Positions 16,401 through 24,087 of a stretch of DNA of 36,340 nucleotides are shown one piece after another. The notes beneath the pieces are model-generated. The model was not told the DNA's origin. It did not search any database and saw only the letters and a list, made by a program, of their open reading frames with translations. Within the stretch, counting starts at the first letter, position 1. Every line of letters starts with the position of its first letter. A program made the position numbers and the translations under genes. The DNA lies in the NCBI GenBank assembly GCA_002402105.1, contig NVVD01000003.1, positions 167,569 through 203,908 on the forward strand, given 5' to 3'. This DNA comes from Candidatus Cloacimonadota bacterium (GTDB lineage Bacteria; Muiribacteriota; UBA6191).

Positions 16401-16952
16401 TTGGTTTTGTTTATACTTTTTTAAAAACTTAGCTCTAATCTTTACGTTACTTCTGATTTTCTTTACAATTTTTTTTATTTTCCCACTTAAGTTTTTATCA
16501 CCACTATAACCAATTACATCATAGATATCTCTTTGCTCATGCTTTAAATCAAATTTAACTATTTGTGCTCTAACGGGTAGCTTTTGCTCTATCTTCAAAT
16601 TTTTATGTAGTGAATCTTGCATCCAAATACTGAAACCAAGCTTTGGTAAAATTTGAGTAAAATAAGAATTTAAAAAATCTTCTTTTTCATTAATCGATAA
16701 AAAGATTTTATCTCTAATAATTCTTAGAAGGTGTTTTTTATATTCAGGAATCCATTCGTTTTTATAATAATTTTCAGCTCTTAAAACCGAATCTAGTTGA
16801 TTTTCTTGTACTGTTTTTATTAAAAGCTCTTTACGAACATCAAAACTATATAAAGCAAAAACAATTAAAGTTATAAAAGGAATACATAATGCCAATGCAA
16901 ACCAAAATAAAAAAACACTCGATAGTTTTTGAGAAAAATTACTTTTAAGCAA
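13464..16952 (-). CDS. Membrane sensor SpoIIE/PP2C-type serine phosphatase with HAMP domain (second of pair)
   Basis: A 1,162-residue sensor phosphatase. An N-terminal membrane helix (FLFWFALALCIPFITLI) is followed by a very large extracytoplasmic region (about 40-640, Lys/Ile/Leu-rich). Next come a second membrane helix (about 647-670), a HAMP linker beginning near KVVNPVNFLTKKV, a GAF-like stretch, and a C-terminal SpoIIE domain (about 940-1160). The metal-binding acids are present in GGDFYD, DVSGKG, YTDGV and SDDIT. Such enzymes usually dephosphorylate STAS anti-anti-sigma proteins in RsbU-type partner switching; no STAS or kinase gene is in the window. GGAGG precedes a TTG by 6 nt, so I choose 16952 over the TTG at 16958, which touches the GGAGG. 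The gene then overlaps the upstream paralogue by 8 nt (TTGCTTAA), which implies coupled translation. Confidence 0.9.
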   Translation of the reverse strand: MLKSNFSQKLSSVFLFWFALALCIPFITLIVFALYSFDVRKELLIKTVQENQLDSVLRAENYYKNEWIPEYKKHLLRIIRDKIFLSINEKEDFLNSYFTQILPKLGFSIWMQDSLHKNLKIEQKLPVRAQIVKFDLKHEQRDIYDVIGYSGDKNLSGKIKKIVKKIRSNVKIRAKFLKKYKQNQDILVQDLKEFLTIIKPISPNLKLSKLLKKTNHFDKNYVIKMQDLEPAITQIKKRRKNLILSMHSLLKTIFKDSGVKQKIYEQKIKKFKELYKNFYLNDSKSLDLILEKMKTRTLFTDGKLALKQITEPYDIPIYDFEIEKQKQELKLNTSLNMSLKQSIIDYNLISEDDYSSEVSDYNDSVWPALSNGIELFSKTSILGVFGRDKKKEFIMSAVFGIHDLAALRGNWFSLTSGGEVLRLSWDTFPTTDLSLYFTGIDHPPKGIAVGVILNKNMSEYFCNLYNMDIDFNLLKISDKNLSLKMSKYLNASLYFKNKSISFSEFKQLDKKVFNLHKKLLILKESANTNIINKDYAFYKSLFYYILGLKNGNPNLKFLNKIWRKNTESTVQDKDGINFVLKAIKSINNEKITEINEWLNSPSSSYSFLYVKNDRKYISTIYPSLFTNKFFILSLPVDLAYGEIEVLKILLILVLILTVLISLYLGSLLSSKVVNPVNFLTKKVVQFTNGNLEESDITIKREDEIGLMTWYFKKMILSINQKVLELSSVNKLNEMLLKKDKNVDSKEAMSSLLFYAAEQFCHQLPSDFTYLAFFEKTSKERFIASETYRVNSELFDEDQKLSLHKYVCLELENMGDEEGLLISPKWAKEFGVESFWLQWIRAKSDHLDQIAEVLSASTEELEKISADAIPIEGFLLLANPSKSLFEIVNGEQSLHSEKRSFFNSLSSQAATVVSKAYLEKVEKDNIQGQGVQESLMPSKAPDSDNKLDIEHYFIAAKYLGGDFYDFVEFEDKSKIGFLISDVSGKGIGPSLFGTTLKAFLRLLAIDPLNTGETLEAINNYSNDRKNNSLFASAFYCSIDLKTMKLHYSSAGHNRMYLYRNKTKELEHLNAKGLVLGMFAPLDYETKVSHLESGDWVILYTDGVNELENSKLELYGYDRFESFLHTHMSGDAKTLKDDLIEDLASFRKENDPSDDITFIVIKIK

Positions 16953-19900
16953 TTTCAACCTCCAATTGTTTTAATATTCTTACTCTGATGTAAGTTATAT
17001 CATCTGAGGGGAAAATTCCTGCTCTAAAGTCCTCTAGATCTTTTGATAAAGTTTGCACCCACTCTTTTGAAGGTTTTCCTTGATGTTTTTTACAAAAATC
17101 TTCAAACTTATCATCTCCGTAAAGGTCTAAATTAGGATTTTCATGTTCAGTAACCCCGTCTGTATATAATATAAGCTCGTCACCTATTTCAATATCTATG
17201 CTTTTTTGCTCATATATGACAGGGCTAAACATTCCTATTACTAGGCCTTTTGCACTTAAGTAGACTAACTTACCTGATTTTTTCAAAAGAAACATTTTAT
17301 TATGACCAGCAGACGAATAAAACATTTTCAAAGTTTTTAGATCAATAACACAATAAAACATTGTTAAAAATAAAGAAGAAGTCTTGTCATAAGATATATT
17401 GTCATTTAGATCAATTAAAGCTTGAGCTGTATTTGTCAAATATTTTTGAGACAGAACCTTCATAAAAGCTCTCGAAGTAGCCCCAAACAATGATGGGCCA
17501 ATTCCTTTTCCTGATACATCTGCAATTGAAAAACCAAGTAATGTTTTATCTTCAAACTCTAAATAATCAAAATAGTCTCCAGCTAATCCTATAGCCCCTT
17601 CAAAATATGAAGCAATATCTAAACAGGATAAGCCATCTGGGTCATAATTAGGCATTAAACTTTTTTGAACTTCCCAACCTTTTTCTGTATCACCACCTAT
17701 TTCATCAAGTAGACTTTTCATTACAATTGTTTTTGCTTGTTCACAAAGGCTTTCAATCATTTTAATAACAATATCTACGTCTTTTACTAAAATTATTTGT
17801 TTTAAATTATCTTCTACATTTGCTAAGTCAGATATATCTGATAAAAATAAAACTCCCGAAATAGAAACACTATCTGAATTTAGATCATCAGATAAATAAT
17901 AAATTAATCCATTTTTTAACTTTGGATGAAAAAATTCTAATTGCTTTTTATCTAAAATTATAGTTTTTTTCTTTTTAAAAGCTTCGGTATTATCACTTAC
18001 AAACAATAAAACTTTTTCGACTAAGTCTTCTTGCTCTTTTTGACTTACTAAAGCACTTTCATATATTGAATACTCATGGGGCCTAACCGAAAGAGCCTTA
18101 TGAAAAAAGCCTATAAGACCTAATCCAGCTCGATATTTTACTGATAATAAATGTAAAATATATTTAAGCATAATCATTCTAGAGTGGTTGTTATTCATTA
18201 GACGATTTATATCATCAACAGCTTTCATATAAAACAATTTTTCTTGAATATTATCTGCCATCTCATTGAAATGATGTGCCAATTTACCTAATTCATTGTT
18301 TTCTGTTATCTCTACTTTTTCATCGTATTTTCCATCTGCTAGTCTTGATATTTTTTTTGTTAACTCAGAAACAGGAGTGATAATTCTTTTAGACATTAAA
18401 GCACCCAAAATTAAAGTAGAAAGTAAAGCCAAAACAATAATACCAAATACTATATATGTAATTGATAAAATTTCTTTTATCAAAAAGTTTTCACTTTGAG
18501 TAAAAAAATAAATTCTTTCTGCAATAACCTTAGAAGGATAGAGAGTTCCTAACCATCTATCCTTACCTTTTAAATACGTGAAATGACTACTTTTACCTGT
18601 TTGTTTTACTAATTCTATTAAATCGTAAATACTGGAGTCATTTATTTTATTTTGTGTACTTGATAAATAATCATTCATGGAGTCTGATTTTAAAACAAAC
18701 TCTCCAGTTTTTGGGTTTAATACTCCGATAATAGATTCTAATTTTATTATCTTATCATCATGTTTTAAATTTGTTTTTCTACCTTTTGACGATATAAAGT
18801 ATGTTTTTTGCTTCTTTTTTAAGTGTCTTTTTCTAAAAATTTCTATATCTATGTCACTTTTTTCAAAACTTTCAAATAGTTTTTTTTGTAAGCTTTTCCA
18901 TTTTTCAAATTTTGCTTGCCAAAGAAAAAAGGATCTATCTCCTTTCCTTTTTAACGAAAATTTAAGTTCATGGCATTTCAAAAAGCCTACAATCATAGAT
19001 TTATAAGACAACAAAAAGTGTTTTAGTTTTACGCCTATTTTTTGTTTTATTAATACTTTTCTATGTTTATTTATTAGTTTATTTATCTTAGATAATCTTT
19101 TTTTTAGTTTCGCTTTAGATGAAGGAAGTATTAAAGATAGATCTTTAGATAATTTAGGTAAATTAATCTCATTCTTATGCCAGTTTTCTTTTAAAAAGAG
19201 AAACTTTTTTTTATTTTTATTTAACTTAAAATAAAATAAAAAATACTCTTTATAAATTTTTTCAATTGATTTTTGTAATGAAAAAGAAAGCCCTTCTACA
19301 GAAGGTTTAGACATCATTTTTATTTTTATTAATTCAAGAAGCCAATAAGTTAATCCTTTTACTTGAACCTCTTTATTTAACAAAGAAAAGTATCCTTTCT
19401 CTAGTTTATAATCATCTACAATAATTGCAAAGCTTCCTAAAGGCACCTCCATTATTTTGTGGTTTTTTAAACTACTAAATTTTTCAAAACTATAGTTTTT
19501 TGGATATAATTGCCAATAAAAGCTTAAAGATTGCCCAAAAACTTTTATATTAGTGAAGTTTCCTCTAGTACCTTCAATGGATGATTGTAAAATATTTTTA
19601 ATTGCCACCCTTTCTTCATTTGATGAATTTGGACCAACAACACTTGCTCTATACATTGTTCTAAATATGTCATAAACTCCATCCCAAACAAGTTTATCTT
19701 TTTCGCTAGTTGCAGGAAAAATCAATTGACAAGGAAATCTATTCAAATAATCCAAAACTCCTAATTTCTCCCATCCATTTTCACGATCCTTTTTTGTATC
19801 ATAAATTATTGGACGATGACCTTTAAATAGCTCATAATAAGTCAATTTTTTAGTCTCTAAAGGAGCTTTTTTATATCTATTTGAAAAAAAAGATCTTTCT

Positions 19901-20367
19901 AAAACAACAACCTGTATACTTAATGGGCAATCAGATGAATCAATAATGTCATCACTTTTGCTAAAAACTCCATATACTTTTTTTTGTAATTCTTTGAAAT
20001 GTTTTGAATAAACTAATCTTAATTTATTTTCTTTATCTTTTTTTATTCTTTTAAAAAAGTGGTCTTTAATATCTAACCATAGTTTTGGTTTTTTAGCCCC
20101 TGGCAGTTTTTTTAAAATTGGGGCATCATAAAAAGAAACTCCTAAATTATAAATTGACTTTCTATAGTCTACATAAAGCTTGTCTAAAGTTTTACCTTTT
20201 TGCTCATAATTATTAAAAACTTCACGTTTTTTCAGTTGAATACTTTGAAAGTAGGAGTCAACTCCAAGACGAATTAAACCAATTAAAGGAAAGGACACTG
20301 CTAAAGCAAAAAATAGCATGAAAATTCGGGATAATTTCTTTTTTTGCTTAAATTTTGCTTGAGTCAT
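16945..20367 (-). CDS. Membrane sensor SpoIIE/PP2C-type serine phosphatase with HAMP domain (first of pair)
   Basis: A 1,140-residue paralogue of the next gene with the same layout. It has a membrane helix at about 12-35 (FMLFFALAVSFPLIGLI) and a roughly 590-residue outside region rich in Lys and Leu. A second membrane helix lies at about 629-656 and a HAMP domain at about 657-710 (MSKRIITPVSELTKKISRLA). An intermediate sensor-like region follows, then the SpoIIE phosphatase (about 915-1135). The catalytic acids are in AGDYFD, DVSGKG, LYTDGV and SDDIT. The outside parts of the two proteins have diverged far more than the phosphatase parts, so they may read different signals into one output. 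There is no clear ribosome site before the ATG. It is the first gene of a two-gene unit and diverges from the gene at 20414 with only 46 bp between. Confidence 0.9.
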   Translation of the reverse strand: MTQAKFKQKKKLSRIFMLFFALAVSFPLIGLIRLGVDSYFQSIQLKKREVFNNYEQKGKTLDKLYVDYRKSIYNLGVSFYDAPILKKLPGAKKPKLWLDIKDHFFKRIKKDKENKLRLVYSKHFKELQKKVYGVFSKSDDIIDSSDCPLSIQVVVLERSFFSNRYKKAPLETKKLTYYELFKGHRPIIYDTKKDRENGWEKLGVLDYLNRFPCQLIFPATSEKDKLVWDGVYDIFRTMYRASVVGPNSSNEERVAIKNILQSSIEGTRGNFTNIKVFGQSLSFYWQLYPKNYSFEKFSSLKNHKIMEVPLGSFAIIVDDYKLEKGYFSLLNKEVQVKGLTYWLLELIKIKMMSKPSVEGLSFSLQKSIEKIYKEYFLFYFKLNKNKKKFLFLKENWHKNEINLPKLSKDLSLILPSSKAKLKKRLSKINKLINKHRKVLIKQKIGVKLKHFLLSYKSMIVGFLKCHELKFSLKRKGDRSFFLWQAKFEKWKSLQKKLFESFEKSDIDIEIFRKRHLKKKQKTYFISSKGRKTNLKHDDKIIKLESIIGVLNPKTGEFVLKSDSMNDYLSSTQNKINDSSIYDLIELVKQTGKSSHFTYLKGKDRWLGTLYPSKVIAERIYFFTQSENFLIKEILSITYIVFGIIVLALLSTLILGALMSKRIITPVSELTKKISRLADGKYDEKVEITENNELGKLAHHFNEMADNIQEKLFYMKAVDDINRLMNNNHSRMIMLKYILHLLSVKYRAGLGLIGFFHKALSVRPHEYSIYESALVSQKEQEDLVEKVLLFVSDNTEAFKKKKTIILDKKQLEFFHPKLKNGLIYYLSDDLNSDSVSISGVLFLSDISDLANVEDNLKQIILVKDVDIVIKMIESLCEQAKTIVMKSLLDEIGGDTEKGWEVQKSLMPNYDPDGLSCLDIASYFEGAIGLAGDYFDYLEFEDKTLLGFSIADVSGKGIGPSLFGATSRAFMKVLSQKYLTNTAQALIDLNDNISYDKTSSLFLTMFYCVIDLKTLKMFYSSAGHNKMFLLKKSGKLVYLSAKGLVIGMFSPVIYEQKSIDIEIGDELILYTDGVTEHENPNLDLYGDDKFEDFCKKHQGKPSKEWVQTLSKDLEDFRAGIFPSDDITYIRVRILKQLEVEIA

Positions 20368-20400
20368 AAAACTTTATATTCATTTGTGTATAGAAAACAG

Positions 20401-20406
20401 TATAAT
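20401..20406 (+). promoter_or_regulatory. TATAAT box placed for a leaderless start
   Basis: A perfect -10 hexamer TATAAT ends 7 nt before the ATG at 20414, so transcription would begin at or next to the start codon. The -35 is not recognisable. A minus-strand TATACT (20399-20404) overlaps it and could serve the divergent phosphatase operon. Confidence 0.4.
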
Positions 20407-20413
20407 ATAATAT

Positions 20414-20932
20414 ATGTTAAAAAATCTCCTTTTCTACCTATTATTTATTTCGATTTCTTTTGCAAACCCTGTAATTCAAAGACTTCATCAAAAATTCTCT
20501 TTTCTCAAACAAGATAATCAAATTTATATTTTTCAAAGTAAACACAAAAAGTTTAAATTAAACTTAGATGACATAAAAAAAAATGCTTTAGGACTTATAC
20601 AAAAGTTGCATAAATGGAAAATTCCCTCTATTCATATTATCCAAGTTTTACACATACAAGGTTTACCTAAATTTACTCCTAAAAAAGCATTACAAAAAAA
20701 ACTAAGATACAAAATTAAACATTTTAATCTGCTTATGAAATCACTTTTAAATAAAGAAGAATTAATCACTTTCAAAAATATTAAATTTTATTGGTATATA
20801 GACAGGAAAAAGAAAACATTTAAAGATTTAAATCTTGATTTATCATCAAATTATCTTTTTATCAAAAGTCAATCTTCTGATTTTATTAAAACTACAATAG
20901 ATCAATTAAAAGTAGTTCATTTTCATAAATAA
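20414..20932 (+). CDS. Exported lysine-rich protein of unknown function
   Basis: A 172-residue protein with no family I recognise. Residues 1-17 form a signal peptide (MLKNLLFYLLFISISFANP). The mature part is basic (Lys-rich, with IQRLHQKF, KKALQKKLRYKIKHF and YIDRKKKTFKDL) and contains no Cys. Secondary structure looks mixed. No ribosome site precedes the ATG, and a TATAAT box sits so close that the mRNA may be leaderless. It diverges from the sensor-phosphatase pair, so a link to those sensors is possible but unproven. The next gene starts 122 bp downstream. Confidence 0.6.
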   Translation: MLKNLLFYLLFISISFANPVIQRLHQKFSFLKQDNQIYIFQSKHKKFKLNLDDIKKNALGLIQKLHKWKIPSIHIIQVLHIQGLPKFTPKKALQKKLRYKIKHFNLLMKSLLNKEELITFKNIKFYWYIDRKKKTFKDLNLDLSSNYLFIKSQSSDFIKTTIDQLKVVHFHK

Positions 20933-21054
20933 AAAATTAATTTTTAAAAATTTAGATTATTTTTCACTTAAAGTATATACTCAACTTAGATGATTTTTTA
21001 TAGTTAATACAACTAAAATAAATCTAAATATATATTTTTGGAGAACAATAAAAA

Positions 21055-21843
21055 ATGAAAATTATTAATTATAATATTTTACGTGGTGGTCAATTTGAAG
21101 CTGGTAATCGATTAGGTAAAATTATCGATTTTATTAAATCAGAAGACCCAGATATTGTTGGCCTACTTGAGTGCGACCAGTTTCATAGTAACGATAATAG
21201 TGTCCTTAATTTTGTTAAAAAAGAACTCAACATGCGTGCTATCTATCATCAAACTCCAAGTGCAGCTGACATGGTTTTATTGTATAAAGATAGTGTTGAA
21301 ATGTCGCAAGGTAAAACCTATAATCGATTTATGTTTCACGGACTCATCTGTGCTGATTTTAAAAAAAACAACACCGTATTTAGAGTTATCTTAACTCATT
21401 TAAATCCATACTCTTCAGAGCTTCGATTAGCAGAGGCACAAATTATTACTCAATTGGCTCATCGCCAAGAAAATAGTGTCATTTTTGGTGATTTTAACTG
21501 CCCTCCTTACAAATCAAATATTATCCCAAGAGATTTCAAAAAAACATTTTTTTCAAGGGTGTCTAACCACTTAGGAGATCTTGATTTACGGGCTACACAA
21601 AACTTTCAAAGCAATGGTTTTTTAGACTTATTTGAATGTACAAATCCAACAAATCTCCATGAAGGTAGTTACCCTACTCCACTTGGTAATAAAGACGAAA
21701 AATATCCTACTCTTGTCAGAATAGACAATTTTTATGCTAGTCGATTTTTTCAAACTAATTGTACTAGTGTTGAAATCAAAAAAAACAAGTCTTTAGACTT
21801 TACTTCCGACCATTATCCATTAATTTGTAATTTTAATATTTAA
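21055..21843 (+). CDS. Endonuclease/exonuclease/phosphatase (EEP) family hydrolase
   Basis: A cytosolic 262-residue metal-dependent phosphodiesterase or nuclease of the DNase I-like EEP fold. The full catalytic set is visible: NYNILRG (Asn7), LLECDQ (metal ligand Glu39), THLNPYSSELRLAEAQ (His115), FGDFNCP (Asp146 and Asn148), RIDNFYAS (Asp224) and TSDHYPL (Asp252, His253). The substrate may be DNA, a phospholipid head group or an inositol phosphate, since the fold alone does not tell. There is no signal peptide. GGAGAA lies about 9 nt before the ATG. The TlpA-like gene starts 9 nt after its stop, so the two are co-transcribed. Confidence 0.9.
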   Translation: MKIINYNILRGGQFEAGNRLGKIIDFIKSEDPDIVGLLECDQFHSNDNSVLNFVKKELNMRAIYHQTPSAADMVLLYKDSVEMSQGKTYNRFMFHGLICADFKKNNTVFRVILTHLNPYSSELRLAEAQIITQLAHRQENSVIFGDFNCPPYKSNIIPRDFKKTFFSRVSNHLGDLDLRATQNFQSNGFLDLFECTNPTNLHEGSYPTPLGNKDEKYPTLVRIDNFYASRFFQTNCTSVEIKKNKSLDFTSDHYPLICNFNI

Positions 21844-21852
21844 GGTTCTTTT

Positions 21853-22326
21853 TTGAAAACTTTTAAAGCCATTTTATTAATATCTCTCCTATATGTAGGA
21901 GGATTTTATGTTTATAAATCTTATGAAAACACAGAGGTTTCTCAAGTAGGAGTTATCGCCCCTAATTTTTTACATACTTGGTTTGAAAGTGATCAAAAAA
22001 TTGACTTAAAAAAACCAACATTTTACATAGCTTGGTCTTCTTCATGTCCACGATGTATAACTAATGCCCCTAAATATAACAAGCTTTATAAGAAGTTTAA
22101 AAAGAAAATTAATTTTGTGGGAGTCTCTCCAAATATAGATGATGGCACTAAAGAACTTGCTAAACATTATAACCGATTTCCAATGAATCATGACCCTAAA
22201 CAAATGTTTTTTAAATATTTTGGTGCTTTTTCTTTTCCTTACTATGTAATCGTTGATAACGAACACATTGTACTCAGTCAGGGCTATGATATTAAAGAAA
22301 ATATTTTAATTAAACTAGCTCAATAA
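21853..22326 (+). CDS. Membrane-anchored thioredoxin-like (TlpA/ResA-type) protein
   Basis: A 157-residue thiol-disulfide oxidoreductase on the outer face of the inner membrane. An N-terminal anchor (residues 5-20, AILLISLLYVGGFYVY) precedes a thioredoxin fold. The redox motif is SSSCPRCI (Cys65, Cys68), and Pro129 in SFPYYVIVD is at the cis-proline position facing the CxxC. VGVSPNIDDG resembles the AhpC/TSA-Redoxin branch. The start is TTG, placed 7 nt after AAGG, which itself overlaps the stop region of the EEP gene, so translation is probably coupled. It may keep exported Cys proteins reduced; several such proteins lie nearby. The 3' end overlaps the converging peptide deformylase gene by 12 nt. 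Confidence 0.85.
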   Translation: MKTFKAILLISLLYVGGFYVYKSYENTEVSQVGVIAPNFLHTWFESDQKIDLKKPTFYIAWSSSCPRCITNAPKYNKLYKKFKKKINFVGVSPNIDDGTKELAKHYNRFPMNHDPKQMFFKYFGAFSFPYYVIVDNEHIVLSQGYDIKENILIKLAQ

Positions 22327-22836
22327 AATCTTTTCTAAATCATTTTGACTTAAGCCTATTTTCTTTATATCTTTCAAGTCTTTTTTTAACTCTTTCATTT
22401 GTTTTTTTGAAAGATGATCAATAAACAAAACACCTGATAAGTGGTCTAACTCATGTTGAAAACATCTAGCCCACAAACCATCACCTTCTTTGATTACCTC
22501 TTCACCATCTTCATTGAGATAGGATACTTTTATCCACTCAGGTCTAACAACATCTGAATATAATAAAGGAAAAGACAAACACCCTTCATTAAAAGTACTT
22601 ATACCTTCTTTTTTTAGAACCCTTGGATTTATTATTTTCTCAAAAATTCCTTCATCAGCATTTATAGTAAAGATATCTTTATTAAGTCCTACTTGAGGTC
22701 CTGCTAAGCCAACTCCTGGAGCTAAAATCATTGTTTCAATCATATCATCCATGAAATTTAATAACTCTTGAGTAATATTTTTTACAGCGTTTGTATTTTC
22801 TCTCAAACATTCTGCACCAAATTTATATATTTCCAC
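22315..22836 (-). CDS. def: Peptide deformylase
   Basis: Removes the N-terminal formyl group from new proteins in the cytosol, using Fe2+ or Zn2+. The 173-residue protein has the three family motifs: GVGLAGPQ (41-48; usual GxGLAAPQ), EGCLSFP (84-90, metal ligand Cys86) and HELDH (128-132, two His ligands and catalytic Glu129). Motif III reads QHELDHLSGVLFID. Length is typical. The start is GTG, with AAGGTGA about 5 nt upstream. The gene runs into the 3' end of the TlpA-like gene with 12 nt overlap. No fmt gene is in the window. Confidence 0.96.
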   Translation of the reverse strand: MEIYKFGAECLRENTNAVKNITQELLNFMDDMIETMILAPGVGLAGPQVGLNKDIFTINADEGIFEKIINPRVLKKEGISTFNEGCLSFPLLYSDVVRPEWIKVSYLNEDGEEVIKEGDGLWARCFQHELDHLSGVLFIDHLSKKQMKELKKDLKDIKKIGLSQNDLEKILLS

Positions 22837-23022
22837 TATTTCACCTTACTAAAGTATATGTAAATCACCATACACTCTATCACATTAATATTTTAACGAT
22901 ATAATTTTCCATTTAAACTCAATCAATTAAATAATGGAAAATGACGATACTTTATATACCAAAAGCAATAAAACTATTTGCACTTGGATATAAATAATAT
23001 TATTAATAGCTATGGAGAAAAA

Positions 23023-23571
23023 GTGATTAAAATATTTATCTTTTTAATAATTACAAGCCTTTCTTTTACTCAAAACAATCAATTTAATCAAACCATTTTT
23101 GTTAATGGTAAGGCTAGAAAAGCAACTTTTAAAGTGTCTAGAAGCTCTGAAAGTTTTTTTAATCGTGAAAACTTTTTCATTAAAAAAGGAAAAATCATAG
23201 AAATCATTAGCCCTGATACTTTTTTAATTCAAAATAGTTCTCGACTTGAAGAAATCAAATTAATTGGTTTATTAGACATCTCTACACTACAACAAAAAAA
23301 TCTAAGCAAATCTATTAAAAATAAAATCACTAGAAAATACTTAAACAATAAAGTCACAATTTACAAGCCCAAAAACTATAAAGATAAAGGTTTAGATTTC
23401 AACCATGCTTATTTAATAAAAAAAGATATCATTATTAATTTAGACATCTTAAAGCAAGGATTAGGAATTATTCATGATGGACAAGAAATATTTAAACCTC
23501 TAAAACAAATTTTTGTTCAATCAATGGAACAAGCAGAAAAGAAAAAAAGAGGTTTATGGGGGAAATTATAA
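23023..23571 (+). CDS. Exported staphylococcal-nuclease-like protein, probably without the full active site
   Basis: A 182-residue protein, choosing the GTG at 23023: GGAGA lies 6 nt before it and the product then begins with a signal peptide (VIKIFIFLIITSLSFTQ, first residue read as Met). Residues about 55-182 follow the thermonuclease (SNase, OB-fold) pattern. These are IIEIISPDTFLI, KLIGLLD, then YLNNKVTIY, NLDILKQGLG and the ending AEKKKRGLWG. The active site looks degraded. The usual DGDT reads SPDT, the Arg before LxGID is Lys, the following Asp is displaced or lost, and the YGR arginine is replaced by LDF. So a binding role is more likely than nuclease activity. The fold call rests on motif spacing, not on a search. 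Confidence 0.72.
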   Translation: MIKIFIFLIITSLSFTQNNQFNQTIFVNGKARKATFKVSRSSESFFNRENFFIKKGKIIEIISPDTFLIQNSSRLEEIKLIGLLDISTLQQKNLSKSIKNKITRKYLNNKVTIYKPKNYKDKGLDFNHAYLIKKDIIINLDILKQGLGIIHDGQEIFKPLKQIFVQSMEQAEKKKRGLWGKL

Positions 23572-23572
23572 A

Positions 23573-23968
23573 TTACTTTAATGTCCCTCTATAATGGATA
23601 GCATTTTGATCATAAAAGTCCATATATATACCATTATCTTTACTCAAGTAAGCTCTTCCATTGATACTTCCAATAGGTCCAAACCTACCCTTAATTACAT
23701 ACAGCTTACTATCCTCATCCATTCTTATTTTAACGTCAAAAGGCCCCATTTTACCAATAAACTCCATTGTTGGAGAGTAAGAGTAAAAAATACCCGAGCT
23801 GTCTAATTGTTTTTTATTTGAATCTACTGTTTCGATAGTTCCTACTAATTGTTTTAAGTGAAACTTAGCAAAATCTCCGGTCAAAGTTTGTCCTAAAGAA
23901 AAAGCTGGGTGATCGTTGTCTCTGGAACAACCTAAAAACAAAAGAGATAAAGTTAATAAATACTTCAT
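23573..23968 (-). CDS. Putative lipoprotein of unknown function
   Basis: A 131-residue protein taking the ATG at 23968 (an in-frame TTG lies 9 nt upstream). The N-terminus MKYLLTLSLLFLGC has a lipobox-like FLGC, so Cys14 is probably lipidated and the protein tethered to a membrane. The mature part is a mostly beta domain with repeated Gly and Asp (GPFDVKIRMDEDSKLYVIKG, then GPIGSINGRAYLS), a pattern seen in small beta-barrel or META-like folds, but I do not recognise the family. No ribosome site is visible. Its stop lies one base after the stop of the converging nuclease-like gene. Confidence 0.62.
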   Translation of the reverse strand: MKYLLTLSLLFLGCSRDNDHPAFSLGQTLTGDFAKFHLKQLVGTIETVDSNKKQLDSSGIFYSYSPTMEFIGKMGPFDVKIRMDEDSKLYVIKGRFGPIGSINGRAYLSKDNGIYMDFYDQNAIHYRGTLK

Positions 23969-24015
23969 AATACACAAGTACTCGGAAAGTATTTATTGAA
24001 ATATAACAAGCTTCT

Positions 24016-24036
24016 AAAGCAAATTAAACTTGCTTT
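24016..24036. terminator. Small hairpin between two minus-strand genes
   Basis: AAAGCAA (24016-24022) pairs with TTGCTTT (24030-24036), with a 7-nt loop. A T-run follows on the plus strand, where no gene needs it; on the minus strand the tail is weak. It may be a leader structure of the lipoprotein gene. Confidence 0.35.
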
Positions 24037-24068
24037 TTATAGAGCAAACAAAAAAGCTTAAAATAAAA

Positions 24069-24087
24069 CTTAAATTGAGAATTTAAG
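24069..24087 (-). terminator. Terminator overlapping the stop of the zinc-ribbon gene
   Basis: On the minus strand CTTAAATT, loop CTC, AATTTAAG form a perfect 8-bp stem followed by TTTTATTTAAGC. The stem includes the stop codon at 24083-24085. Confidence 0.7.

Noticed and set aside
22978-23022. Upstream TTG as the start of the nuclease-like gene
   Set aside because: The GTG at 23023 has a GGAGA site at the right distance and gives a proper signal peptide; the TTG start would put 15 extra residues before it.
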